Positions 43,251 through 54,151 of a DNA stretch of 64,000 nt are shown here, piece by piece (the first letter of the stretch is position 1; each line of letters opens with the position of its first letter). Below the pieces are notes generated by a model. It worked only from the letters and a program-made list of their open reading frames with translations. It made no database searches and was not told the DNA's origin. The position numbers and the translations under genes are program-made. The DNA comes from Knufia peltigerae (Eukaryota; Ascomycota; Eurotiomycetes; Chaetothyriales; Trichomeriaceae), in NCBI GenBank assembly GCA_030247855.1, contig JAPDRN010000105.1, forward strand, positions 1 through 64,000, read 5' to 3'.

Positions 43251-44580
43251 ATGTTGAGGCCGTCATGGGAGCTTTCTTGGACATGCTTCACGGAATTTAT
43301 ACTCGTCTTGCTCCCAGGACTCGTTAGATTAAGACTCGATGGATTTATGCTCTCATCGTTTTCCACAACCGCTATTGGCTGCCATTACCTTGCAGTCGAT
43401 ATAATTCGTGCCGAGCTAGGGACGATCTTCTGGCATTAGTATGTGAATCCGCGAGTGTGGGGCACACAACCCAGTTTCTGAGACCAGTCTATTTGCAGTA
43501 AGTGGGTATACTGCACGCTAAAACTCGCGTATTCGTATTTGTCTGACGTAGTAGCTTTCCTTCAACCGTAAGCTGCTTGGCGCGACCTTCGACCATGTAA
43601 CACAGGTGTATAATAATACCACTCCGGGTCCCCCTACTATAGAGTAGACTATAAATGCTCTAACTGACGGGCGCCTTCGGCGTTTTAGCTAGGCTCTTAC
43701 TCCACCTAGTGAAGATAGTGATGGTGGAGGAGACAAAACAACGAGAAACTAGTCTACAACTTAGCGAGGAATACTTAGACCTAGATATGTAATGATGATC
43801 GTATCTCGCGCCACGCTTCCCCAATTGAACTATACTCAAAATCAGACTATATTATAATACCCAAGGTGCCTGAGAGACGTAAAGCCGAGAGCATGACTGA
43901 CTGGGCAATATTATGAGCACCATTTCCATAAGTCCTGTGAAGCGCCCGACTGGTAACAATGACAAAGTTTTGATCATCAAACCCAGAGTGCTGACGTCAC
44001 TGGGGCAGTGATCGTTCAAGAGGCGGCCCTGATAGGGCATGGAACACGGAGGCGTCTATTTGAGAGGTGTTTGGCTATGTTTAGATCTTCTGGCGATCGG
44101 GTCGTTCTCAGCTGGCAAGGCCGACCCCACGGCAGCCAAGCCTGCAGACTTCCAGGACACGTCTTAGTAAATTGGTGATTATCGACCAGGTGTACAGTAC
44201 AATAGTCGAAGGCAATGGCAATTGAGATGGAAGGAGTTTGCAAATCGCTTTTCCATTACAACTTTTTTTCCCTATCTGTCCATAGCCACTGTCCGCGGTA
44301 ATCTTCTTGAATGGGTGTCGTCATCTAGCCAATGATTTTCTGGTTTCTGTCGAAATCACAGACATTAGGTATACACGCCATCTCAAGCGGGATGCAGTCA
44401 GCATTTGGATTCCATTTAGACATGTAAGATACGTGTACAGGACAACGAGGTCCTGCATGAGGCGACAGCAGGTCAAGTATACGCGAGCCTTTTTACCATT
44501 AGAAGGTGAAAGCTTGCTTAGTCTTAGCTTAGGGTCCTATTAAGTACGACAGGAACACACCCAAGAGGCCTATAATCCTG
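43251..44580. other. Non-coding stretch upstream of the beta-lactamase gene
   Basis: Normal composition, presumably including the promoter. Short frames at 43852-44243 (-) and 44307-44543 (+) have no motif. Confidence 0.4.
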
Positions 44581-47500
44581 TATAATCAGTTAATTACAGA
44601 ACGAAGTTTTTATGAGAGGCTAAAGTAAAGGAAGTCTCTCCTTCGAGCGAAGAGAGTTAATGATAGAGAGTCACGACCCATTACACTATAGATTGGTCGG
44701 CACTCCACTTCCGCCTCTTATATATTACTCCCTAACGTGACACCCGTGACTCGAGTGAGTTGCATACTGCACTCTCTGAGCAATTTGGACGCACAATGCA
44801 AAGTCCAGAACGAATACTTAGTAACTATGGAATCTTACTACGAAGGGGTTTTCTTGCGAGCATCCCGCCGTTAGAGTAACTGCCTAATTACTATGCACAT
44901 TAGGAAAAATTGGTAGCTGACCTTCCTTCCCTCATAGTAAAACGATAAGTGAAAAAGAAAATCGATAGACCCTTAGTACTGGAAACGTTAGGCCTAGTGC
45001 ATAAGGCAGAATAGTAGAGAGTATACTCCCTATTAGGATTTTTAACCTAAGCTTATATCTAGAGCTTTAGTTCTCTCGCTAAGGTTTATAGTGGAATCCT
45101 ATCCATAAATTAATTATATTCTAGCTAATAAAAGCGAGTAGTGCCTATCACCCTTAATAAGTTATCCCTTTCTTACTATGGCTAAACGTCTTAGACTTTC
45201 ACTCATTACTATCTACACTAGCTTAGTATTATGAAATTTTAAGTTTAAGCTCTCTAGCTATAATCTGACTAATCCTAAGTATCTATACGCGCTAACCATG
45301 ATAACTAGTATAAAGGTGTTACGTTCCGCTTTACCTAAGGTGTCACTGCACATAGGGTTTCTTAGTAAGTGAAAAGTATAGAAGGGATAATGTCTCTAAG
45401 AGTGTATAGTATACTTAAGTGTATTAATATACTAGAAGCGAAGTGATCACAGCTAAAACATATGGGTATAATCGTGAACGAAGTTAACTACATAGTAAAG
45501 CTATGTAATGACTATGTATATATACCCTAAGCTAATTAGTGTGTCTTAGTGTGTCTCAGTGGTTCTTAGCGTATAGCGCGCTAAGGGTCACTAATCCAGA
45601 CTGATTCCACTAAGACCACTAGCCTAGGTCACGTGACGGCTATTCCTTCCTGGTAGGCCGCCTTCACCTAACCTACTACTTTACTTTATAGGTCATTATT
45701 ATAGCTATTTCTATGGCCTATAAATAGGCCTAATTCGTAATAAAAGAATAAAGAATAATTTTATATGATCTTTATTATCGCTAAAGTATAGGGTGAACCT
45801 TTAGTGATAGCTACCTTACACTATTTAGAAGCTATCACTAAACATAATAATAGTGATATTCTCTTCGCTATTAAGTTAATTATGAATGGTATCTAAGATC
45901 TAACTAAATTATTATTAAGAATTTATAAGCACTATAACCCTTAGGTTTTTTATGAAAAGATTACCCTATACTCTTAGGGACTAAGGTCTTTTTCTTTAGT
46001 GTTTACCTTAAGGTATATTTTATAATCTTAGAAATAACTATAGTATATAGTGAAAGTATAGCGAAAATAGTAATATATAAAGTACTTTAATTTAGTTATT
46101 AAATATTTTTATAAGAGTTTCTTATTTAGAAAGGGATAAGACACTAATAAAAACACTTTTTATTACACTACCTTTTATACCTAGTGAGTCCCTTAAGGTA
46201 TATATTTATTACTTAAAGCTTAGTATATATAGAAGCCTATAGAACTAATAAGCTAACTTAGAAAATATAATTCTATATATTATAAAAGTATTATAAGTTT
46301 CTTATTTATATTATATAGTTAAGTAGTTTAAGAAGATACATAATAAAGTGCACTACTAATATTAATATATATTAAGCGTATAATAATATAGTTAAGACTT
46401 TAATAAGCTTTTATAGCGTTTATATTTAAATTATTACGTAGTTTATTATTTAGCCATTTAAAGGGTTACTTTATTTTCTATTTAGGGATTTATAAGGGCC
46501 TAATTTAGAGCTAGTAACTTAATTATAGTTATTACTTAATAAGAATATATCTTATTTAGATTTATATAGAGTACTATATAGTCTAATGAACTATATAACG
46601 TAATAAACTATAAAAACTTACTTAATTACCTTTTAATGTCTTTAATGTGGTACTAATATAACTATTTCATTATCTAAAGATATTAATAAGTAGTTAGACA
46701 CTTTATCTTCCTCCTTAAACTTAATTTTAGTAATAGGTTATTAGTGTAATAAACCTTATCATTATTTCACTAATCACTTCACTTTTACCTTTTAAGTAAT
46801 CTTTAATACTTTCTCTATAAAGTATATAAATTTACTTTCTAATCTAACTCTTTTATCTCGCTTATAACTCTTTTATATCTTAAGTAACTCGCTTTACTCT
46901 TAATTCTGTCGCTAAAGAAGTGTATTCTTAGTGGTGAGTATTTCTATTATGTAGGTTACCTAGGTTATATATTACTTAGTGAGTAATATAAGTTTAGGTA
47001 TCTATACTAACACTATATTTAAGAGTATATTAGATTCCTAAAGTTCTATACTATTTAGAGAAGAGTTATATAGTAAAGAGAAGTTAAGATTATATCTCTT
47101 TAATAATATAATTAGATATAGAATATATATAATTATATTTTATAAAAGATAATTTAGTATCTTCTATAGATTATTTAGTATTAACTTAGTGCCTTATTAT
47201 TTTATAAGAATATTATTTAGCTTAATAGTCTTTATATATATATGAATAAATATTTTAAGCTATTCTAAACACGAAATATATTATATACTAAGCTATAAAG
47301 TTATATTAATCTTATTTAAGTGAGCGCGCTTAAACACTAAAAATACTTTTATATTAAGTGACTAAAGAATATAAAAGTAATATAATAATATAATTAGTAA
47401 GTTAATATTATTCTTTATATAATAAATAATAAAATTGGTTTTAATATAACTTTTATAGTTATTAATAATTAATAATTAGGGCTAACTTATTACTTTCTTA

Positions 47501-49500
47501 TAGGTTTAAGACTTAAATACCTTAATTAATTATTATAGACTAAGCTTATTTAATGTTTAGTTATTTTTATTAACTACGAAATACTAGTTAAAGAGTGTTT
47601 AAGTTAGTAATTATTTAAAATTAATGTTTTAACTCTTAAAGATAATTATTAATAAAAGTATATCTTTAGCCGCGTTAATATATTTAATTATAATTACTTA
47701 TTTTTATTTTCTTATTATAGTCTTATACTATTATTAATAATTAAGGGAAACTAAAACCTTTATTATTTAACTCTTTTTAACCCTAAAACTAAACTTATTT
47801 ATGTTTTAAATATTAGAATTATTATAGGTACACTCTTAGAATTTAGTGATAATCATATTAAGCTATATTTTAATCTTATTATATAATGCGCTATTAAATT
47901 ATATAGCCTTAAGTTACTTTATATAGATACTCTAAATAGTTAGGTAATAATTAAGAAAGTAATAAAGTTATTTATAACTAATTAAAATAATAATTTTAGT
48001 AAAGACTAAATTTTATAATATATATTAAATGTGTTTATAGCGAATTAATTTAGCTAGCTTAATTAATAATACTAATATAATAAGTAATTTAGTGTATATA
48101 TATTATGAGACCTATTATATAAGTGTCTTTTCTTCCGCGTTTAAAAGGATTTAGATTATTTCTATGGCTTAGGCGTGTGAAAGTTCTCTGGTAAGCTAAT
48201 GTGATAAGGTTTAATGCGACACGTTAAAAGTGATAATGATAGTGCGAATAGACTTATATTCTTAATTTCGATGTGCTAGGATAGCCTTCTAGACTCGCTC
48301 TTTAAGATTAGCTACTTTAGAAGTGCATTAGAAACTTATGGTTAATAGAAATAATAATTAAACGTGACTAAATAGAGTTTTATGATTTATTACTCTATAT
48401 AGTTTATTAGATTATATAGTACTTTAGTACTAAAGGCACTAAATTTATATTATTTTTAAAAAATAATACGTAATAAAATATAATATACTATAATTACGTT
48501 ATTAAAATAAGTTAGTAATCTTAATTATCTTTTATAGAGAAATTTATTACTTCTAAAGTAACTAAATTTCTTAACTAGTTTAACTCTATAAGTAATTTTA
48601 TAGTCTTAACTATATAGAGAATAGCTTAAGTCTTAAGTTTATAGTCTATATATAAAGTATAAATAACTTTAGATTAATGTTTATAGTATATATTTACTAA
48701 GGTATATTCTTAGAAGAACTTTAAGTTATTACGTAAGTAAATAATAATACTATATAATACTTTATTAAAACTTTAAAACACTTTTATTATATTTATATCT
48801 TTAGTAAATTATAAGGTAAATTATATTAGGCTAAAGAGAACACTAAACTTTATAAAATCATTAAGAAAAAATAAGTTTATAAAAAATAATAACTATATAA
48901 TTTAGATTTAGAGTACTAAGATAATTTTTAATATTATAAGTAATATATAGATTAAGATATAAATATCTTATCTTATTCCTTTATTAACCCTTTATTATTA
49001 ACTCTTTATTAGCTTTATAACGCTTTATTAAATCCTTACTTAATTCTTATTACTATTTAACACTATATTAAAAAAGTCTTAATAACTCGTTCTAAGGTTA
49101 AGGGATAACACTAAGCTAAGTTAGTTTTTATATATGTCTAAGTATAGTATCTTAATATAACCTAATTTACATTAGTTTTTTACTAACTTTCTTACCTTAA
49201 GGAAAGCTATTTTATTCTTAAGAGTTCTATTTTCCTAACTTATTTATTAATTTTAAGTGATTTATATAGCCTAATAACTCTAACCTTATATTAATTATCT
49301 TAAACTCTTTTAAGTTTAAATTCTCTTTTATAGCGTTTTAATAATCTTATTTAGTTAATAAAGGTTTAGTTCTATAGCTATACTATTAGTATTATTAAAT
49401 CTCCATTAATTAATCTCTTTCGCTAGCTTATCCCTTTACTAAAGTAGATTTATATTTATATTGTGACATTAGTAAATTCTTTTAGTTAATAATAGTAACT
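44581..49500. repeat. Longest AT-rich RIP-degraded block
   Basis: 4.9 kb with hardly any frame above 60 codons, TA-saturated. Composition is milder at 44.6-45.6 kb. A ~150-bp G+C-richer patch at 45530-45680 precedes a TATAAATAGG at ~45719 and an AATAAAGAATAA at ~45747, an arrangement like the promoter part of an LTR. A second milder patch is at 48120-48310. Interior sequence is too mutated to name an element. Confidence 0.75.
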
Positions 49501-49659
49501 CCTTATGTATTAAATGAACTACATTCTGATAGCTATTCACTGCTGCGGACAAGGTTTGGAGATTTTGTTCGACGCAGCGGACATAAGCCTTAGGACCTTG
49601 AATGGCTGTGAGCATTTTGGGCCAAGCTAGAAATCTTGGAAGATGGTACACATTTTTGA

Positions 49660-49902
49660 GTGATTCTTTCGGGCTGGAGGAGTGCTGAGTTAGAGGAGCG
49701 CCGTCTCTGGCTTAGCCAAACTTTGACAAGTTTCGATAAAAGCGCGTGCGATCTCTGTGCGATATCAGGTCTACTGGATGCTGGGAGTCTTTGTAAGGGC
49801 TTGGATGACCTTCAGATCTTTCCCATTGTCTTTGTCATCGCGGCTGACAAGAGTAATGTGTTGCGATATGTTTACATGATGACCTTGAGGGGACGCTGCT
49901 AA
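49660..49902 (+). other. Unrecognised open frame at AT-block edge
   Basis: 80 codons with protein-like composition (contains LEERRLWLSQTLTSFDKSA and LDDLQIFPIVFVIAADKSN) but no family I can name; no start context or splice partners. Its antisense is also partly open. It may be a gene scrap. Tail-to-tail with the dynamin relic. Confidence 0.2.
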
Positions 49903-50025
49903 AGTTGAAGTACACTGACATAACGAGCATTCACCGTCATCTCCCGCATTCGCGCTTGAGGCAAGAGAAAACCCCAGGGCTGAAAGCGGGAAAAACCTTG
50001 CCTGGAGAGGATTACCAAAAAAAGA

Positions 50026-50460
50026 TCATATGGACTTTGCAATTCGCCGCGCTTCCTCGAAGCGACGGAGCTTCTCTTTCAAATCAGCTCCCACGTTGGT
50101 GGTGCTGTAGTTTTCGGCAGCAATGGAAGCGAGTTCTTCATCAGAGAGCCTTCCAACAAACTCACCATCAAACATCCCAATAAAGCCAACAGGTCCAAGC
50201 CAAGATCTTTCGACCACTCAAACTACAACATTGTCCATAAAACGTTTGATGGCCACTTTGTAATAGGCTTTGACGATGTCGTGGATATCGTAGACCGCTT
50301 GATCTTCATTGCTCAGACGCACCACTTTTGTTAGCTGCTGCAGATCAACTGGATCGATCATTCTTCTCCTACACCGAAGTTGCGAAGGCGCGACAAGACG
50401 CGCTCCTGCCGAGCAGCAGCTGGATTGTCGGCAAAGTAGTATTCACAGTGTGCAAAATGA
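50026..50460 (-). pseudogene. Dynamin-family GTPase C-terminal (GED) relic
   Basis: The minus strand encodes the GTPase effector domain of a fungal dynamin/Mx-type protein: VVRLSNEDQAVYDIHDIVKA, YYKVAIKRFMDNVVV, VVERSWLGP and GRLSDEELASIAAENYST, ending at a natural stop at 50026. It is broken: an in-frame TGA at 50218-50220 splits the domain, and a frame change near 50351-50375 separates it from an upstream stretch reading AAARQERVLSRLRNFGV. The GTPase and middle domains are missing; the next gene starts 280 bp away. I read it as a truncated pseudogene at the edge of the AT-rich block. No function expected. Confidence 0.65.
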
Positions 50461-50740
50461 CAGACACAGTCGTCCGTCAGTTCAGCAGGTTTTACTCCAT
50501 TACTCCGTACTTTACGCGTCGATCCGCAAGCTCGACAGAAACGGCAGTATTCGCCGAGTCCGCATTGAGATCGGGTTAGTTTTACATACTGCTAATGCCA
50601 AGCCCATGAGATCTGTTTAAGTACGTAGGATTTGAAGAATAGCCCGAGACTGCCAATATAAGCCTAGAAGTCCCGCCTTGCCTTCTAAAAAACGCGAATT
50701 TGGCCAACGCAGACCAGATTTCGATTCGGAGATAATAAAA

Positions 50741-51880
50741 ATGGGCGATAACACCGCCTCCAACGGTCATGCAGCCGAAATCGAAAATGCAGCATCGGTG
50801 TACTCTCAACCACGGGTTCTGAAGTTCGGTGTGGTTGGTATAGGTCGAATGGGACAACAGCATGCGCTCAACATTCTCAAGTCAGTATCTCGAGCGAGAC
50901 TGGTTTGCGCCTGTTCACCGGCCAAGGCGGACCTCAAATGGGCCGAGAGCAACCTAGTCCCTCATGGAGTAGCGGTGTATCCTACATTCGAGGAGATGAT
51001 CCAATTCCCAGCCCTCGATGCGGTTGTGGTCGCTTCAATCACCGAGCTTCACTATCAACATACCAAAGTGGCGCTCCAGCGAGGTATTCACGTACTTTGT
51101 GAGAAACCTATCGCCCAGACCGTGGAACAAGTAGAGGAACTTGTTGCTATAGTGCACGCATCACCCAAGACCCGGCTCATGGTGGGTTTCACCCGACGAT
51201 TCGACGAGAACTACCAAGATGCGGTGCAAAAAATCCGTGAGGGCGCCATCGGCTCACCCGTGGTGGTGCGATCCCAGGGTTGCGAGAAGCTCGACGACGC
51301 GCCCTTCATGCATTCATATGTGGTCAATGCGGCAAAGGGAGGTGGATTCTTCGTCGACTCCGTCATCCATGACATCGACCTCACCCTGTCGTTCTTCGGG
51401 TTTGACGGCAAGCCCGTCGTACCTCGATCCGTATGCGCCTTTGGCACGGTTTCCCATTTCAAAGAGCTCGAGGACGAATCCCTGAACGATGCGGACAACG
51501 TTGTGGGCACCGTCCAATATTGGGGCGGTCAGATTTCATTCCATTACAACTCCCGCACTGCCGCAGCAGGCTACGACAACCAGACCGAGATCTTCGGCAC
51601 ACACGGCAAGCTCTCGGTCAACTTGGTCTCGAAGAGCAACAGATTGGAACTATCTGACGAGGCGGGTATTCACGTCTCGGTGTTGCCGAGCTGGTATGAT
51701 CGCTATAAACCCAGTTTTGTGTCGGAGTTGATTGCGTACACGGACGCCGTCCTTGATAATAAGCCTATGCCAATTTCGTTGGAGGCGTGCGTCACGAGTC
51801 TGAAGGTTGCACAGACTTTGCAAGAGAGCTTCAGGACTGGAAAGAGGATTGAGTTTGATCAGAGCGGAAAGCGTATCTAA
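50741..51880 (+). CDS. Gfo/Idh/MocA oxidoreductase (myo-inositol dehydrogenase-like)
   Basis: 379 aa, single exon. NAD(P)-dependent dehydrogenase; relatives oxidise myo-inositol or other sugars and polyols. Rossmann motif FGVVGIGRMGQQHA (GxGxxG at ~33-38), the conserved LCEKPIA with catalytic Lys in EKP (121-123), and GGGFFVDSVIHDIDL (200-214) providing D206, H210 and D211 of the substrate site. C-terminal beta-sheet domain contains TEIFGTHGKLSVN. Start: the frame is open upstream to a TTG; the first ATG is at 50741 (context AAAAATGG). Cytosolic. With an inositol-type transporter 5 kb away, a polyol substrate is plausible; this is inference. Confidence 0.9.
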   Translation: MGDNTASNGHAAEIENAASVYSQPRVLKFGVVGIGRMGQQHALNILKSVSRARLVCACSPAKADLKWAESNLVPHGVAVYPTFEEMIQFPALDAVVVASITELHYQHTKVALQRGIHVLCEKPIAQTVEQVEELVAIVHASPKTRLMVGFTRRFDENYQDAVQKIREGAIGSPVVVRSQGCEKLDDAPFMHSYVVNAAKGGGFFVDSVIHDIDLTLSFFGFDGKPVVPRSVCAFGTVSHFKELEDESLNDADNVVGTVQYWGGQISFHYNSRTAAAGYDNQTEIFGTHGKLSVNLVSKSNRLELSDEAGIHVSVLPSWYDRYKPSFVSELIAYTDAVLDNKPMPISLEACVTSLKVAQTLQESFRTGKRIEFDQSGKRI

Positions 51881-52302
51881 GTTCTTATGCGAGATGACCC
51901 TAGAAAGCGCTCTATATTTAAGGATCGTCTACGTTTCATACTACTTTCATTCCAAGAGTGACGAAGACTTTGATGCAAGGTGGGAATTAGATTGTGCCTA
52001 AAATAGGAGGTCTAGATTTCAACAATTCTATACTTGAACAATTCTACATTTGAAACGATTGTATACTTGAACAGTTCTACGTTTTATCGTTATACAACAA
52101 ATCAGTCGTAGATCTGCTTATGGGCTTAGACTTCAACGAGATATCTCATCAGAATACGTACTCGTCTTGGAATGATATACCTCAGTCAATCTAAAAAATA
52201 ATGCAGTCGCTCCCAAATGCGTTACTTTTAGGACATAACCCCAATGCACGCAATGACAACCCGCGTAAGCAACCTTCGGAACATTCCATCTTAAACCTAA
52301 CT
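51881..52302. other. Convergent 3' region
   Basis: 422 bp between the dehydrogenase (+) and aldo-keto reductase (-) stops. It contains a loose repeat of TTCTAYACTTGAACA-like units at ~52020-52085. No gene. Confidence 0.4.
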
Positions 52303-53697
52303 TCAAGATCGTTCATACCAGTCAGAAAATCCCAGATCCCAGCCCCAGAGCGGGGTGTTGTAGCGTTTCGCCTTTCCGGGCTGCTTGCTAAATTCGTTGA
52401 GCGTCTTCAGATCTTCGTCGTCGAGGTTTACAATCTGGAAGTTCGACTTGAGCCGTGACGGGGAAGTGCTTTTGACAAGAGGCACTACTCCTTGGTTGAC
52501 ATGGAAGGATATCAGAATATTCGCAGGCGCAACGTCGTGCTTCTTGGCGATTCTGACGATTTCTGAATCCGATGCGATAGGTGCGCCTGTGCAGTAGGTC
52601 AGTCGGCTGCTTCGCCGGGAATACCATCTGAGAGCGCGAGATGATCCCGAAAAGAGACTCAACATTGTTAAGCCTGGGATATTGCATCTTACCTGAGCCC
52701 CCGAGAGGTGAATAAGCCTCTACCAGTATTCCTTCTTTCTTGCACCATTGGACAAGTTCGTGCTGTGGAAGAGATGGGTGAAGTTCGACTTGGTTGACCA
52801 CGGGCTTCACACGCCAGGTCTTCTTAAGTTCTTCGAGGTATGGAACAGACCAGTTGCAAACTCCGATTGCTTTCACCTTTCCAGATGCAAGGATCTCCTC
52901 CATCTGGGCCCAAGTCTTGCTCATATCCCAGCCCCGGTCTACAGAGCGACTTCCATCCGGATTGACCGGTAGTAATTCGTTGCTCCCATTCTGCCAAAGA
53001 TCAGCTCAAGCACAATAGATGGGGAATTGCCTCAAGGTGCGTAGTAAATTAAGACAACTGGGCTTTCTGAAGGTTCGAGGGACAACCTTACGGGAACAAG
53101 TCGTACGGGCCAGTGGATGAGCTAGTTTCCAGTCAATAACATGTCTTCATCAAGGGAAACAACTGGACACAGACTTGTCCTTGCCATTCAAGACAAGACT
53201 CAAGGGCTGGTCTCATCTGTTTGCCGATTGAAATGGTTGTTTGCACGTGTTTACTTACATAGAGATCTAGGTAATCCGTGCCTAAGTCCTCAAGCGACCG
53301 ACGCAGACTCTCGGCCGCATTTGGGTGGAAAGTGTTCCACAGTTTGGAAGTGATGAAAATTTCTTCGCGTGGAACACCAGATCGCTTGATGCCCTGGCCC
53401 ACCTCGGCCTCGTTCTTGTAGATGAGCGCACAGTCGATATGCCTGTAACCTTCTTTCAAGGCAGCGACCACCGCTTCACCAACTTCTCCAGGGGGTGCTA
53501 GCCATGTGCCTATGTATGCATGAGCCTAGGAAGAGCCTGTGTAGAGCCTTCTCGGACGGGTTTGCGAGGCGGGGAGCCCTCACCTCAGACCAAGCCAGAA
53601 AGCCCAACGAGAATGTGGAAAAGTACTCACCAAGGCCAATACCTGGGATCGAGTTCCCGTTGGAAAGCTGGAAGCTGGGGATTTCCGGAGTATTCAT
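52303..53697 (-). CDS. Aldo-keto reductase
   Basis: 309 aa. Exons (minus) 53697-53631, 53509-53259, 53121-53092 (30-nt exon), 52990-52693, 52586-52303. NADPH-dependent reductase of aldehydes and ketones, (beta/alpha)8 barrel, cytosolic. The catalytic tetrad is D48, Y53, K78 and H109; H109 is supplied by the tiny third exon (LIHWPV), so that exon is necessary. Other landmarks: GLGTWLAPPGEVGEAVVAAL, KAIGVCNWSVPYLEEL, VVNQVELHPSLPQHELVQWC, AYSPLGGSGAP and the C-terminal VPLVKSTSPSRLKSNF that binds the cofactor phosphate. Introns are longer than elsewhere here (101-137 nt). It shares a 454-bp divergent promoter with the FMO gene, suggesting co-expression. Confidence 0.9.
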
Positions 53698-54151
53698 AGC
53701 GGTACGAGATAAGCTAACCACTGAGAATAATAACACGGTCAATATTGTGTGCCGCTTAAGACCCAATATTGCGATAGAACATCTGTTGAAGTTGTACTTT
53801 TTGAAACGTCGAGTGCATCGTGACGTTAGTACGGGACCGAGTTTATCAACGAACCAGGAAAGTTTCGGCGGATGACGCTTTTGGTCGCTTTTGGCAACTC
53901 CTCGCCGTCAAACTAACCCCGCGAAACCACACAGAAAGCCGTCCCATCTAGCCACCGCCCATCTCTCACGCATCAGACAATACCCCCAAAGGTACTGCTG
54001 CAACTAGAGATCGGACCGGGGGAGGGGCCGAGCGAGAAATATCTCTGTGTGTCTACCAAGCGTGACAGTGGTCAAGACGCGACTTTCAAAAACAATATAT
54101 AGACCACTGGTACCCTATGTGCCGCTTCACAGCATAGCACATACCACTCAA
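53698..54151. promoter_or_regulatory. Bidirectional promoter: aldo-keto reductase / FMO
   Basis: 454 bp between divergent ATGs. An ATATATA at 54095-54101 lies about 50 bp before the FMO start and is a reasonable TATA box for it. Confidence 0.5.

Noticed and set aside
50380..50580. Cysteine-rich minus-strand reading (C-x2-C pairs) upstream of the dynamin relic
   Set aside because: It looks like a zinc-binding segment but has no start codon and continues into the frame-shifted dynamin relic; chance in a decayed sequence is more likely.
50309..50620. Plus-strand frames over the dynamin relic
   Set aside because: They are antisense to the GED-coding strand, whose motifs are specific.
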